Shown here piece by piece: positions 8,138 through 15,080 of a DNA stretch of 28,157 nucleotides. The stretch's first letter is position 1. Every line of letters begins with the position of its first letter. The position numbers and the translations under genes are program-made. This DNA comes from a virus. The stretch covers positions 1 to 28,157 of the IMG/VR virus record IMGVR_UViG_3300037200_000103; one strand, 5' to 3'. The notes beneath the pieces were generated by a model that was not told the origin of the DNA, did not search any database, and saw only the letters and a list, made by a program, of their open reading frames with translations.

Positions 8138-8879
8138 CCGACACCTTGGCTTTCAGCATCTCGCGCAGCGCTTCCATCTCGTCTTGCGTGAGTCCGGACA
8201 GGAACGCCGGAACGCCGGGGTCCTTCGCCGCGCCACGAACGCGATGCCCCTCGGGGATGGGGTCGTACAACTGCGAGTCATCGAACTGCCAGAACGAGTA
8301 CGGGCGAATCACGACCTCCTCGCCCTCGTACTTGATCGGCATCATGGCTTGGTTGAGCGGGCGCAGCGCCACCTTGGGCATTTGCGGAGGCCCGATGCGC
8401 GAGGTGTTGCGCGGGTCCGCCGCGACGTTCGGCAGATCGTAACCGTGCCAGAACTGCGCGAGGCGCGGGCGCTCGTTGGCTTGCGTCCATCCGACGATGC
8501 CGTTCTTGGGCTCGACGCGCGGAGCCATGAAGTAGCCGAACGCGATGAACGCGGCGTGTTGGCGCACGTCGGGCAGGATCTCTTTGCTTTTCTTGCCCTG
8601 AAGATGCGCGTTGATGTTCGCCGGCATAAAGAAGCTGTCGCGCTCCGGGTCCCCGAAAATCGCGGGCGCGTCGTCCGGATACATGATCGGGACGCCTGGG
8701 AACCAGGGCCCCTCATCGTCGGGGTCATGCGGATTGAACGAGAGGTTCCGGCGGGGTTCCGTTGTGCCTTGACGCCAGCGCAAACCGCCACCGCGCCACG
8801 GAGCTTCCAGCGTGACTTTGACATGCGTGACCCGATCCCAATCGACCAGGGTCAGAGGCTCCATGGGTGCGATGTTCAT
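8124..8879 (-). CDS. Hypothetical head-tail block protein, 251 aa
   Basis: No family recognised. The sequence is rich in Pro, Trp and aromatic residues with long charged segments; it has no signal peptide or membrane span, and ends with a helical KAKVSGAKK tail. Notable segments are FNPHDPDDEGPWFPG and FWQFDDSQLYDPIPEGHRV. It starts at an ATG overlapping the stop of the 26-aa basic peptide as ATGA. Being between decoration and adaptor genes, it is probably a minor capsid or connector protein; that is inference only. Confidence 0.65.
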   Translation of the reverse strand: MNIAPMEPLTLVDWDRVTHVKVTLEAPWRGGGLRWRQGTTEPRRNLSFNPHDPDDEGPWFPGVPIMYPDDAPAIFGDPERDSFFMPANINAHLQGKKSKEILPDVRQHAAFIAFGYFMAPRVEPKNGIVGWTQANERPRLAQFWHGYDLPNVAADPRNTSRIGPPQMPKVALRPLNQAMMPIKYEGEEVVIRPYSFWQFDDSQLYDPIPEGHRVRGAAKDPGVPAFLSGLTQDEMEALREMLKAKVSGAKK

Positions 8880-8956
8880 TTCCGCGATCTCGACTTTCTG
8901 ACTTCGCGCATCCCGCGTTTGGACATGCGCTTCATGCGGCGCGCTCCGGGGGCCAT
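8876..8956 (-). CDS. 26-aa Arg/Lys/Met-rich micro-protein
   Basis: Reads MAPGARRMKRMSKRGMREV followed by RKSRSRK. Eleven of its 26 residues are Arg or Lys. It is placed by two overlaps: its ATG shares bases with the stop of the 45-aa basic gene (TAATG at 8958-8954), and its TGA overlaps the ATG of the 251-aa gene (ATGA at 8879-8876). Overlaps at both ends in the same strand argue for translation. The product would bind nucleic acid or an acidic partner; function unknown. Confidence 0.5.
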   Translation of the reverse strand: MAPGARRMKRMSKRGMREVRKSRSRK

Positions 8957-9093
8957 TACTTGCGCGCCTTCATCTTCCGTTTGCCCTTGCGGCTGTGCTT
9001 CTTGCGCCCAGACTTGCGTCCGCCGCCATCCTCCATGCCGTCTTTCTCGTCGTGACGACCGAACGTCGCCTCGTTTTCGGGCCCATTTCTCAT
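8956..9093 (-). CDS. 45-aa protein with acidic head and Lys/Arg tail
   Basis: First half is acidic/polar (MRNGPENEATFGRHDEKDGMED), second half almost only Gly, Lys, Arg, Ser (GGGRKSGRKKHSRKGKRKM). Ribosome binding site AAGGAG lies about 6 bases upstream of the ATG at 9093. The TAA overlaps the next ATG (TAATG). No family recognised. The basic tail resembles DNA-condensing or capsid-interior tails; a minor head protein or a packaged basic peptide are possibilities. Confidence 0.62.
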   Translation of the reverse strand: MRNGPENEATFGRHDEKDGMEDGGGRKSGRKKHSRKGKRKMKARK

Positions 9094-9103
9094 GGGTTAC
9101 TCC

Positions 9104-9973
9104 TTAGGCTTGGATGTTGACGTATGCGGCAACCAGCGCCGATTCCGTGGTTCCGGCGCCCGCAACCGAGATGAGCAGCGAAGCGTTTGCCGCGCTCGTG
9201 CGCGTATCGGTGATGCGGAATCCGCCCGCGTGCGCATTCGCTAGGGCCACGGAGAAGGTCGGATACGAGATGGAACCGATCGAGACGGACTCTTGTACGC
9301 CCGAGGCCAGCGAGTCGATCAAGACGATGGTGTTCGGCGTGATGGACTGAAGGCTGTTCGGGACGACGGACACGACGCCCGGACCCATCGCCGCACCTGC
9401 GCCGCCGGCCGGAATGTTCTGGCCGCTGACGATGAACGATTCCGTGGTGTTGATGGCCGTGGCCAGGGCTTGGCCCACGGTGCTGCCGATCGCCGCAGAG
9501 CCCGCGATCGCAAAGGCGTTCGAGCTGTTCGTGACGAGCTGGGCGCCAACAGTCACGTTCGTGGTGGCGTTGGTGCGGTTCGTTCCGGCCCACACATACG
9601 CCCAGCCGAGTTGACAGACCGTGACCAGCACGGTGAGCGGGGCTCCCGTGAGGTTCGTGTACGTCGGCACGCCGTTGACGTAGGTGATAGGAAACTTGAC
9701 CGCAGGGACGGGACCATTGATCGCGGCGATGACGCCGAACAAGTCCCCGGCGTTCGCCGAGGTACACGCGACGAGCCGCTCGCAGAGTGGGAGGGCTGCG
9801 CCGTTGTTGGGCACGTTGTTGTCCGGTCCGAACTGCGTGACGTCCAGACACATCGGCTGCCCGATCTTGAGCGTGCCGTTGGCCGCGACGACGACCTGCG
9901 CCTGTTCATCATCAACGCCCCAATTTGCATATGGGCCGTCTGTTACGCGAGACGGGCCTTTGCCAGTACTCAC
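9104..9973 (-). CDS. Capsid-associated (decoration-like) protein
   Basis: 289 aa, strongly beta-prone, rich in Ala, Val, Thr, Asn and Gly, with no charged coiled region and no membrane span. N-terminal section includes QAQVVVAANGTLKIGQPMCL, the C-terminal part repeats VVSVVPNSLQSITPNTIVLIDSLASG. It starts with GTG at 9973 directly after the 83-aa gene's stop. Lying two genes after the major capsid protein, it is most likely a decoration, head-fibre or minor capsid protein. The exact family is not recognised. Confidence 0.68.
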   Translation of the reverse strand: MSTGKGPSRVTDGPYANWGVDDEQAQVVVAANGTLKIGQPMCLDVTQFGPDNNVPNNGAALPLCERLVACTSANAGDLFGVIAAINGPVPAVKFPITYVNGVPTYTNLTGAPLTVLVTVCQLGWAYVWAGTNRTNATTNVTVGAQLVTNSSNAFAIAGSAAIGSTVGQALATAINTTESFIVSGQNIPAGGAGAAMGPGVVSVVPNSLQSITPNTIVLIDSLASGVQESVSIGSISYPTFSVALANAHAGGFRITDTRTSAANASLLISVAGAGTTESALVAAYVNIQA

Positions 9974-10225
9974 TTAGTTGCCCCCGGTGTTGAGCTTGTT
10001 GCGGAACACGACTTTGGCCCCGCCGCGACCTTTGGCGCCTTGCGTCGGAAGCATCTGCGACCCGATCACTTTGTGGTTGCCATACGTTGGCGAGAAAGGC
10101 GCGCTCGTCGTAATGTCGCCCATGAAGCCCTCGACATCGGTGCCGATGCCTCCCGAGGTAACGATGCCTTCGGTGCGTCCTCTTTTGGCGGCGTTGTCCC
10201 GCCCGCTGTGAGACTCTTTGGCCAT
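9974..10225 (-). CDS. Small basic protein next to capsid gene
   Basis: 83 aa, MAKESHSGRDNAAKRGRTEG onward, Gly-rich and basic with no membrane span. It begins 3 bp after the capsid stop and ends flush with the next GTG. Another of the short Lys/Arg-rich proteins of this operon. A head-completion or minor decoration role is possible from position; no motif supports it. Confidence 0.65.
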   Translation of the reverse strand: MAKESHSGRDNAAKRGRTEGIVTSGGIGTDVEGFMGDITTSAPFSPTYGNHKVIGSQMLPTQGAKGRGGAKVVFRNKLNTGGN

Positions 10226-10228
10226 GAG

Positions 10229-11254
10229 TTAACCCCCTGAGTTCCACAGCACCCCAGGGGCTGCGGGCTTGAAGTTCACGAGGTTACACCCAAGGTGGAT
10301 TCTCGTGAAGTAGGTGTTGTTGGTCTGGGATTTCTGCCATTCCTCGACGTCGAAGTACGCACCGCGCAAGACGACGAGTTTGAGATACCGGCTGTTGAGG
10401 CCGTAAATGAAGCCCCCCGAGCCCGTCCCGGTTGAGGGCGAAGCGACACCCGTTGGCACGTTCGAGTCGATGAACAGGGGGCCTGAGTTGAACGACACGT
10501 CCACAGAGCCGGTCGTCCGGGCAAGATCGGGTTGGATGTAGCGGTCCAGCGTCGTGAGCAGTGCGATGACGGAGGCGTAATTCAGCCGGTTCGCCATGTA
10601 GAAATCGGGGCGCGCGTTGTCGATCTGCGCGGCGATATCGAGCGTCTGCATGTTGCCGAGCAGCGAGCCCGTGACGTTGTAGTTCGTTTGCGTGGCGCAA
10701 CCCCAAAGGTTGCCGACCGCACCCGCCGTCACCGGGATGCCTGCATACGTCGGGACCACCGTGCCGTTGTCGATCGACCCAGCCAGGCCATCGACGGCCA
10801 GCGGGTTGAGCAAGAACGTGTTGGTAATCCAGGCCGTCGCGAGGCCTTGCACGATCGACATTTTGGTGATGTCGAGTTGCGCGGTGACGTAGTTGGCAAC
10901 GGCGTCGGGCGAGCCGTCATTCATCAGCACGTCGGTGAACAGCACGACCAGCGCGTCGTCCAGGAACTTCCAGTCGAGCGCGGCGGTGTAGACGTTGTTG
11001 TTGAGTGAGCCGATGGGCAAGTCTTGGTCGCCCGCATACCACACGGTGTTGGGCGATTTGCCGATGTTGACGGTCCACGTTGCCGCAAGTCCGCCGTCCA
11101 CTTCATCGACCATCTCGCGCTGCCGCAAGAAGTCGAGTCCCTTCATGGACTGGAACACGAGATCGATCACGAAGTCCGTGAGCGAGTGATCGCGGTTAAG
11201 CGAGTTCAAAGTGTTCGTAAATTGGTAGCCTGAGGCGAAGGATGGCGCTGCCAT
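10229..11254 (-). CDS. Major capsid protein (HK97 fold)
   Basis: 341 aa. Directly downstream of the scaffold gene and in the length range of podovirus capsid proteins. Typical features are an N-terminal helical arm (residues 1-35), then a long section with TWTVNIGKSPNTVWYAGDQDLP resembling the E-loop/P-domain start, helix-rich A-domain segments (NYVTAQLDITKMSIVQGLATAWI; ARPDFYMANRLNYASVIALLTTLDRY) and a late beta section ending in YFTRIHLGCNLVNFKP. Ribosome binding site GAGAGGA sits about 7 bases before the ATG, one of the clearest in the operon, as expected for the most abundant protein. Confidence 0.88.
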   Translation of the reverse strand: MAAPSFASGYQFTNTLNSLNRDHSLTDFVIDLVFQSMKGLDFLRQREMVDEVDGGLAATWTVNIGKSPNTVWYAGDQDLPIGSLNNNVYTAALDWKFLDDALVVLFTDVLMNDGSPDAVANYVTAQLDITKMSIVQGLATAWITNTFLLNPLAVDGLAGSIDNGTVVPTYAGIPVTAGAVGNLWGCATQTNYNVTGSLLGNMQTLDIAAQIDNARPDFYMANRLNYASVIALLTTLDRYIQPDLARTTGSVDVSFNSGPLFIDSNVPTGVASPSTGTGSGGFIYGLNSRYLKLVVLRGAYFDVEEWQKSQTNNTYFTRIHLGCNLVNFKPAAPGVLWNSGG

Positions 11255-11257
11255 AGG

Positions 11258-11926
11258 TTATCCTCTCTGCGCAGCGCGCATGTTGTCTGCGAGGCGCTTC
11301 CGCATGGAACTGAGCGTTGTGGCTTTTTCTTGGCGACTCTCGCCGGGAACGCCAGGCGCAGCCGCGTCGCCGCGTAGCGAGGTAGGTGGAGCTTTCTTGG
11401 CCGGAGGGGCGACGAAAAGGTCGCCCTCGGCTTTGTACGCATCTTCCAGCGATAGCCCGCGCATTTGCGCGATGCTGGCAAGCATCAGAACGCCCGCGTT
11501 GTTGTTGCGCGCCAATTCAGGGCGCTCAGCCACAAGGCGCTGGGCGTAGGCCAGATTGGCCGCCGTCGCCGCCGCTTCTTGGTCTTTCTTAGCCTGCTCT
11601 TTGGCGGTCCGCTCCGAGTTGACGTACTCAAGAACGGGCGTCAATTCTTTGCCGACTTCTTCGCGGAGCAGCGCGAGTTCCGGCGTGTACTGCGGCTTTT
11701 GCTTTTCCAGGCGCTCGTTGTACGTTTCGAGCGCGGACTTCATAAACGTGCGCCGGTCGTCGTCTGAGACGATCGGCTCGATGAGATCGGCGTAGGGTTC
11801 GAGCTGGGCCATCGTGCGCTCGTAGGCGCTCACGCGATTGCGCAACTCCTCGTAATCCGAAGGATACGTGACCGCAGGAGCGGTTGACTCCGGCGTAGCT
11901 TGTGGTGAGGGGTCAGTGACGCTCAT
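11258..11926 (-). CDS. Capsid scaffolding protein
   Basis: 222 aa, predicted almost wholly helical and charged. A Pro/Ser/Thr-rich start is followed by coiled-coil-like segments (LRNRVSAYERTMAQLEPYADLI; LETYNERLEKQKPQY; NSERTAKEQAKKDQEAAATAANLAYAQRL) and a basic C-terminal end (SSMRKRLADNMRAAQRG), the part of scaffolds that binds the capsid protein. It ends 3 bp before the capsid start. TAGGAG lies about 10 bases before the ATG. Composition, length and order fit scaffold well; no primary-sequence motif is available for this group. Confidence 0.82.
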   Translation of the reverse strand: MSVTDPSPQATPESTAPAVTYPSDYEELRNRVSAYERTMAQLEPYADLIEPIVSDDDRRTFMKSALETYNERLEKQKPQYTPELALLREEVGKELTPVLEYVNSERTAKEQAKKDQEAAATAANLAYAQRLVAERPELARNNNAGVLMLASIAQMRGLSLEDAYKAEGDLFVAPPAKKAPPTSLRGDAAAPGVPGESRQEKATTLSSMRKRLADNMRAAQRG

Positions 11927-11945
11927 GCGGTCATTCTCCTACGGG

Positions 11946-11993
11946 TTACTTGCGGTGGCGCTTTTTGCGGCCACCCTTGTGGCGACGAGCCAT
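11946..11993 (-). CDS. 15-aa basic micro-protein upstream of scaffold
   Basis: MARRHKGGRKKRHRK, with nine Arg/Lys and two His among 15 residues. Supported by a strong ribosome binding site, AAAGGAG about 7 bases before the ATG at 11993, by its isolated place between two larger genes, and by its likeness in composition to the other basic micro-proteins of the operon. The next gene has its own Shine-Dalgarno after this stop. It could be a translated leader instead of a functional peptide. Confidence 0.5.
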   Translation of the reverse strand: MARRHKGGRKKRHRK

Positions 11994-12021
11994 GGGCAAC
12001 TCCTTTCGTCATAACAACGGC

Positions 12022-12432
12022 CTACGCAGCGGGCGGCATTTGCGGCGGACCGCCCATGCCTGGCTGCGGAGGTACTGCCGGTGCGCCCATCCCTTGCGGT
12101 CCTGGCGGTGGGGGACTGCCCGCTAACCCCGGTGCTCCGGTCGGCGGGAAACTTTGGGTCGCTTCCTGGAGCGACTGCATCACGGCTGAACCGTCGAACT
12201 TGAGGAGCGCCTTGTTCAGCGTTCCGATCATCGCGTTCAGCGTCATCTGCATAGGCTGGTCGTTGGTGAATTGCGTGGCGCGCTCAAGAGACACCGACGC
12301 GGCTTTGATATGCTCGAGTGCCTGCTGGTCGGGATTGAGTCGCTCGAACGGGGTGCCGGGCTTCTGCGCGGGCTGCGCCGTCTTGAGTGCGGCGACCAAC
12401 GCGGCAGGGTTCTGCACCGCGTTTGGGCCCAT
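12022..12432 (-). CDS. Pro/Gln/Gly-rich protein between portal and scaffold
   Basis: 136 aa from the ATG at 12432 (MGPNAVQNPAALVAALKT). A GTG at 12468 would add 12 residues, but it abuts the U-tract of the intrinsic terminator, so the shorter form is preferred; GCAGGTG upstream of 12432 is a weak ribosome binding site. The middle (about 25-105 of the long form) is helical (LEHIKAASVSLERATQF; MTLNAMIGTLNKALLKF), and the C-terminal 40 residues are Pro/Gly/Met-rich. No family recognised. It is a candidate minor scaffold or head protein by position. Confidence 0.66.
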   Translation of the reverse strand: MGPNAVQNPAALVAALKTAQPAQKPGTPFERLNPDQQALEHIKAASVSLERATQFTNDQPMQMTLNAMIGTLNKALLKFDGSAVMQSLQEATQSFPPTGAPGLAGSPPPPGPQGMGAPAVPPQPGMGGPPQMPPAA

Positions 12433-12468
12433 CTGCACCTGCCCGGTTCCAGCCAACGAAAACCCCAC

Positions 12469-12502
12469 AAAAGAAAACGCCGAACTCCAAAGGAGCCCGG
12501 CG
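12469..12502 (-). terminator. Intrinsic terminator between packaging and capsid blocks
   Basis: Minus-strand RNA reads CGCCGGGCTCC, loop TTT, GGAGTTCGGCG, then TTTTCTTTT. The 11-bp stem is complete if two G-U pairs are allowed. On the plus strand the same positions give A-C mismatches and no T-run follows, so the hairpin is specific for leftward transcripts. It would cut the late transcript after the portal and 57-aa genes and before scaffold and capsid. Confidence 0.8.
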
Positions 12503-12538
12503 CGGATGTTCTACCGCTACCACTGACTGACGCGCCTA

Positions 12539-12712
12539 TTATACGGGCTTAGGGCCGGGTCCTGTCAACCGCACCTGCTCGAACCGCTCGACACACGTCG
12601 GACGCCCGGCTTCATACCGAATTGTGATGTAGCCATACTGCACGGCGTTGACCAAATGCAACCGCACGAGATCCGCCAACGGCAACTCGGGCTCGGGCTT
12701 TCGCTCGATCAT
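12539..12712 (-). CDS. 57-aa protein, DUF2292-like
   Basis: Starts MIERKPEPELPLADLVRLHL at an ATG overlapping the portal stop as ATGA (12712-12709) and ends at the TAA at 12541-12539. The core VQYGYITIRYEAGRPTCVER followed by FEQVRL resembles, from memory, the small DUF2292-type pattern (helix, YGS-x-T-I, short acidic turn, hairpin, IE-x-x-E-K-x-R). The codon pattern is protein-like and the following DNA is non-coding until the terminator. Function unknown; similar small proteins are common next to phage head genes. Confidence 0.7.
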   Translation of the reverse strand: MIERKPEPELPLADLVRLHLVNAVQYGYITIRYEAGRPTCVERFEQVRLTGPGPKPV

Positions 12713-14667
12713 CCGTGCGGGCTCGGCGCTTTAGGCGGTCCCGCTTTCTTCGCCGTCTGGCGCGTTCTCGGGGGCGGGCTGGCTGCCGGACCCAGCGCGC
12801 CCTGCGGACCCGTCGCAGCGGCGATGCGAGCCAGAATCTGGCGCCAATTCGGCTTCTTGACTTCCTCGTAATAGCTCTGCCGGTCGATGAGACCTTGCTG
12901 GTATTCCGTTAAGGACCGCGTGGCCTTCGATGATTCGGACCACGCCATCGTCGAGCCAGTCGCAACCGTGTACGAGAAGGAACCCTGGAGCAACGGACTC
13001 GACGCCCTCTCCCATGTGATATTCCCTTCGTTGTCCTCTACCGCAATAGCGTGGCGTTCATCATAAAACTCTTGAGCAAATTGGCCACAAATCTCGGCCC
13101 ATTCAGCCAAGGTCGTCTCCAATCGTTGCGTACACTCCACGAGAGTTGAACCACCAATTTCCGCCAGCGTATCGTAACCTGCTGCAGAATCAACCCGTCC
13201 GGCAGATTCTCCCTGCATAACACCAGTGGCCCCCATGATCCTTTCCATAAAGAGTACGGCGCGGTCGAGTAACGTGAAGAACTGCGGGTCAAGTGGACTT
13301 ACCTCCAGGGCTTTCATTTGCGTAATATCGTTCACGGGAATGACTTGCCCGATGCCCGGTATGATCTGCGTAGATGTAATGCCAGATGACGTGCCCGCAA
13401 GCCAAGCGCAAAGCGCACCGTAGCGCAACGTATCCGTTACCGTGGAGAGCCCGACGTTGACTAAGGCTTGGAGGTGCTCCGTTTGCAGCAAGCTGCCACG
13501 GCCCAAGATTCCGTCGAGTGGCTCGATGTCCGTGTAGAACGCGAATGGGAGGCGGTAATCCCATGGGCGGTCCTCCAAGATCGTTCCATCACCGCCAGCC
13601 ACGCAGATCGTCGTGCGCCGCCACTGCGGATACTTGCGCACGAGCTGCATCTCGGTGACATCTTCCATGACCAGCTCGAACTTCGGAAGCGCGACGAATG
13701 AGCCGTCCGGCATCGGGTGCATCTCCGGCTCGCCCTCGGTGAACTGCGGCATCCCGGATTCCTGGTCGCGCGCAATCTCTTGCTTGATGCGGCCCAGCGG
13801 GTCGCGCACCGGGACTTCTTTCTCGGCCAGGGTGTGGTCGCGGTGGTACACCTCCATGATGTCCACGTCCTCAGTTCCCGGTGACGTGATCGCAATCTCG
13901 CCGGCAAACGAGGTGACCACGGGCTTGCCGTTCACGATCGACGCGCCCGGACTCGGCAGATACGAGGTTTTCCACGGCGTTGAGATCGGGGTGCCCGCGT
14001 TCTGGAGCGTGGCCTGTTTCTTGGACGAGAGCGAGTTGACGAGTTCTTGAATCTTGTCAGCGGCGTCCGGATAGTAGAGCATCGCACGCGAGCGGTTCAT
14101 CGTCGCTCGATTGCCGCAAAACTCCATCGCGCGCACATCGCTCACGCGGTTATCGCAAATGAGATTCCAGCCAGGGATGACGTCCGTCGCGATGCCGCCT
14201 GCGCCCCCGTTCATCACCGGGTCCCACGACACTTTGAAGGCGCACGTTCTCGTCGCATTCGCCAGCGTGGCGAGTCTGCGCGTTTTGGCTTTCATGTTGG
14301 TTGAGCGCCACAGATCGCGAATCACTTGCGCCATGAGTTGCGCGGCGCGCTGATCGCCAACATCGCGCGGCTCGAGCACCGGAATCGGGTCTTGCTTCGT
14401 CATGATCGCCACTTTGTGACGGAGCATCGCGCCTGCAAGATTGGCCGTGATGGCGGCGCGATCGCTCGGCATCGGGCGGTCCCAATGCTGGGCGTAGGTG
14501 ATCTTCGCGCCGAGACGATCATGGCGGCGGCGGGCTTCTTCGCCCAGGTCCGCCGTGCGAACGTAGGTTAGGATACGCCGCTTGAGGCGCTCCTCCCAAT
14601 CATTCGTGCTGCCCTTACCGCCTTTGCGAACGCTCATCGCGGCTGGGCCGATCGACATCACGCTCAC
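12709..14667 (-). CDS. Portal protein
   Basis: 652 aa. Forms the dodecameric ring at the capsid vertex that DNA passes through. The early part (about 30-130) has AAQLMAQVIRDLWRSTNMK and the following RLATLANATRTCAFKVSWDP, which match the portal helix and wing start of podovirus portals. The middle has VIPGWNLICDNRV and long amphipathic helices; the last 60 residues are Pro/Ala/Lys-rich. Length fits T7/P22-type portals (about 530-730 aa). It starts with GTG overlapping the zinc-ribbon gene stop (GTGA) and follows TerL and a small gene in the usual order. Confidence 0.85.
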   Translation of the reverse strand: MSVMSIGPAAMSVRKGGKGSTNDWEERLKRRILTYVRTADLGEEARRRHDRLGAKITYAQHWDRPMPSDRAAITANLAGAMLRHKVAIMTKQDPIPVLEPRDVGDQRAAQLMAQVIRDLWRSTNMKAKTRRLATLANATRTCAFKVSWDPVMNGGAGGIATDVIPGWNLICDNRVSDVRAMEFCGNRATMNRSRAMLYYPDAADKIQELVNSLSSKKQATLQNAGTPISTPWKTSYLPSPGASIVNGKPVVTSFAGEIAITSPGTEDVDIMEVYHRDHTLAEKEVPVRDPLGRIKQEIARDQESGMPQFTEGEPEMHPMPDGSFVALPKFELVMEDVTEMQLVRKYPQWRRTTICVAGGDGTILEDRPWDYRLPFAFYTDIEPLDGILGRGSLLQTEHLQALVNVGLSTVTDTLRYGALCAWLAGTSSGITSTQIIPGIGQVIPVNDITQMKALEVSPLDPQFFTLLDRAVLFMERIMGATGVMQGESAGRVDSAAGYDTLAEIGGSTLVECTQRLETTLAEWAEICGQFAQEFYDERHAIAVEDNEGNITWERASSPLLQGSFSYTVATGSTMAWSESSKATRSLTEYQQGLIDRQSYYEEVKKPNWRQILARIAAATGPQGALGPAASPPPRTRQTAKKAGPPKAPSPHG

Positions 14668-15080
14668 TTCAGAATGTCTTTATACCGGGGCGGGGCTTCC
14701 TTGAAAGCCGAGGTGTCACCGGGACCGATGGGTCGGTGAGGCACGCCCGAATCGACTTCCGCTTTGTACGCAATGGCTTCCGCCGCTTCTTTGTTTGAGG
14801 CGACAAGCTCTGCGGGTGAGATAAACTCCACCCCTTTGCGTGCGGCAAGTTGGTCACGCCCCTCTCTTGTCTCTGGCATCGGCGCGCCAAGCGCCGTGCT
14901 CCACCCGTTTCCAAGCGGCCCCTTCCACATCCGAAGCCGATCTTCCTGAAACTGCGGGACCTGCGGGACCTTGGGGCGCGGGCGCTGGCAGACCGGGCAG
15001 TCCGCATACGGGCTGAAGCTGATGCGCTCGATCGTCTCGCGCTCCCCGCACACCTGGCAGCGCACAACATAGGTCGGCAT
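14664..15080 (-). CDS. Small zinc-ribbon protein (FmdB-like N-terminus)
   Basis: 138 aa from the ATG at 15080, which overlaps the TerL stop (TAATG). The first 35 residues, MPTYVVRCQVCGERETIERI then SFSPYADCPVCQRP, hold a CxxC...CPxC zinc ribbon like that of FmdB-family regulatory proteins. The rest is charged and Pro-rich, without a known domain. Longer reading frames extending upstream would overlap TerL and are rejected. It could bind nucleic acid or act in packaging, since it lies between TerL and portal. Confidence 0.75.
   Translation of the reverse strand: MPTYVVRCQVCGERETIERISFSPYADCPVCQRPRPKVPQVPQFQEDRLRMWKGPLGNGWSTALGAPMPETREGRDQLAARKGVEFISPAELVASNKEAAEAIAYKAEVDSGVPHRPIGPGDTSAFKEAPPRYKDILK

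Noticed and set aside
8031-9107. 358-aa rightward frame
   Set aside because: Antisense to four coupled genes; Arg/His-rich shadow composition.
12433-12468. GTG start for the Pro/Gln-rich protein
   Set aside because: The GTG directly abuts the U-tract of the intrinsic terminator, leaving no room for a ribosome binding site on any new transcript; the ATG at 12432 is preferred.
12550-12580. TTGACA on the minus strand near the end of the 57-aa gene as a possible capsid-block promoter
   Set aside because: No -10-like hexamer lies at 16-18 bp from it, and it is upstream of the terminator.
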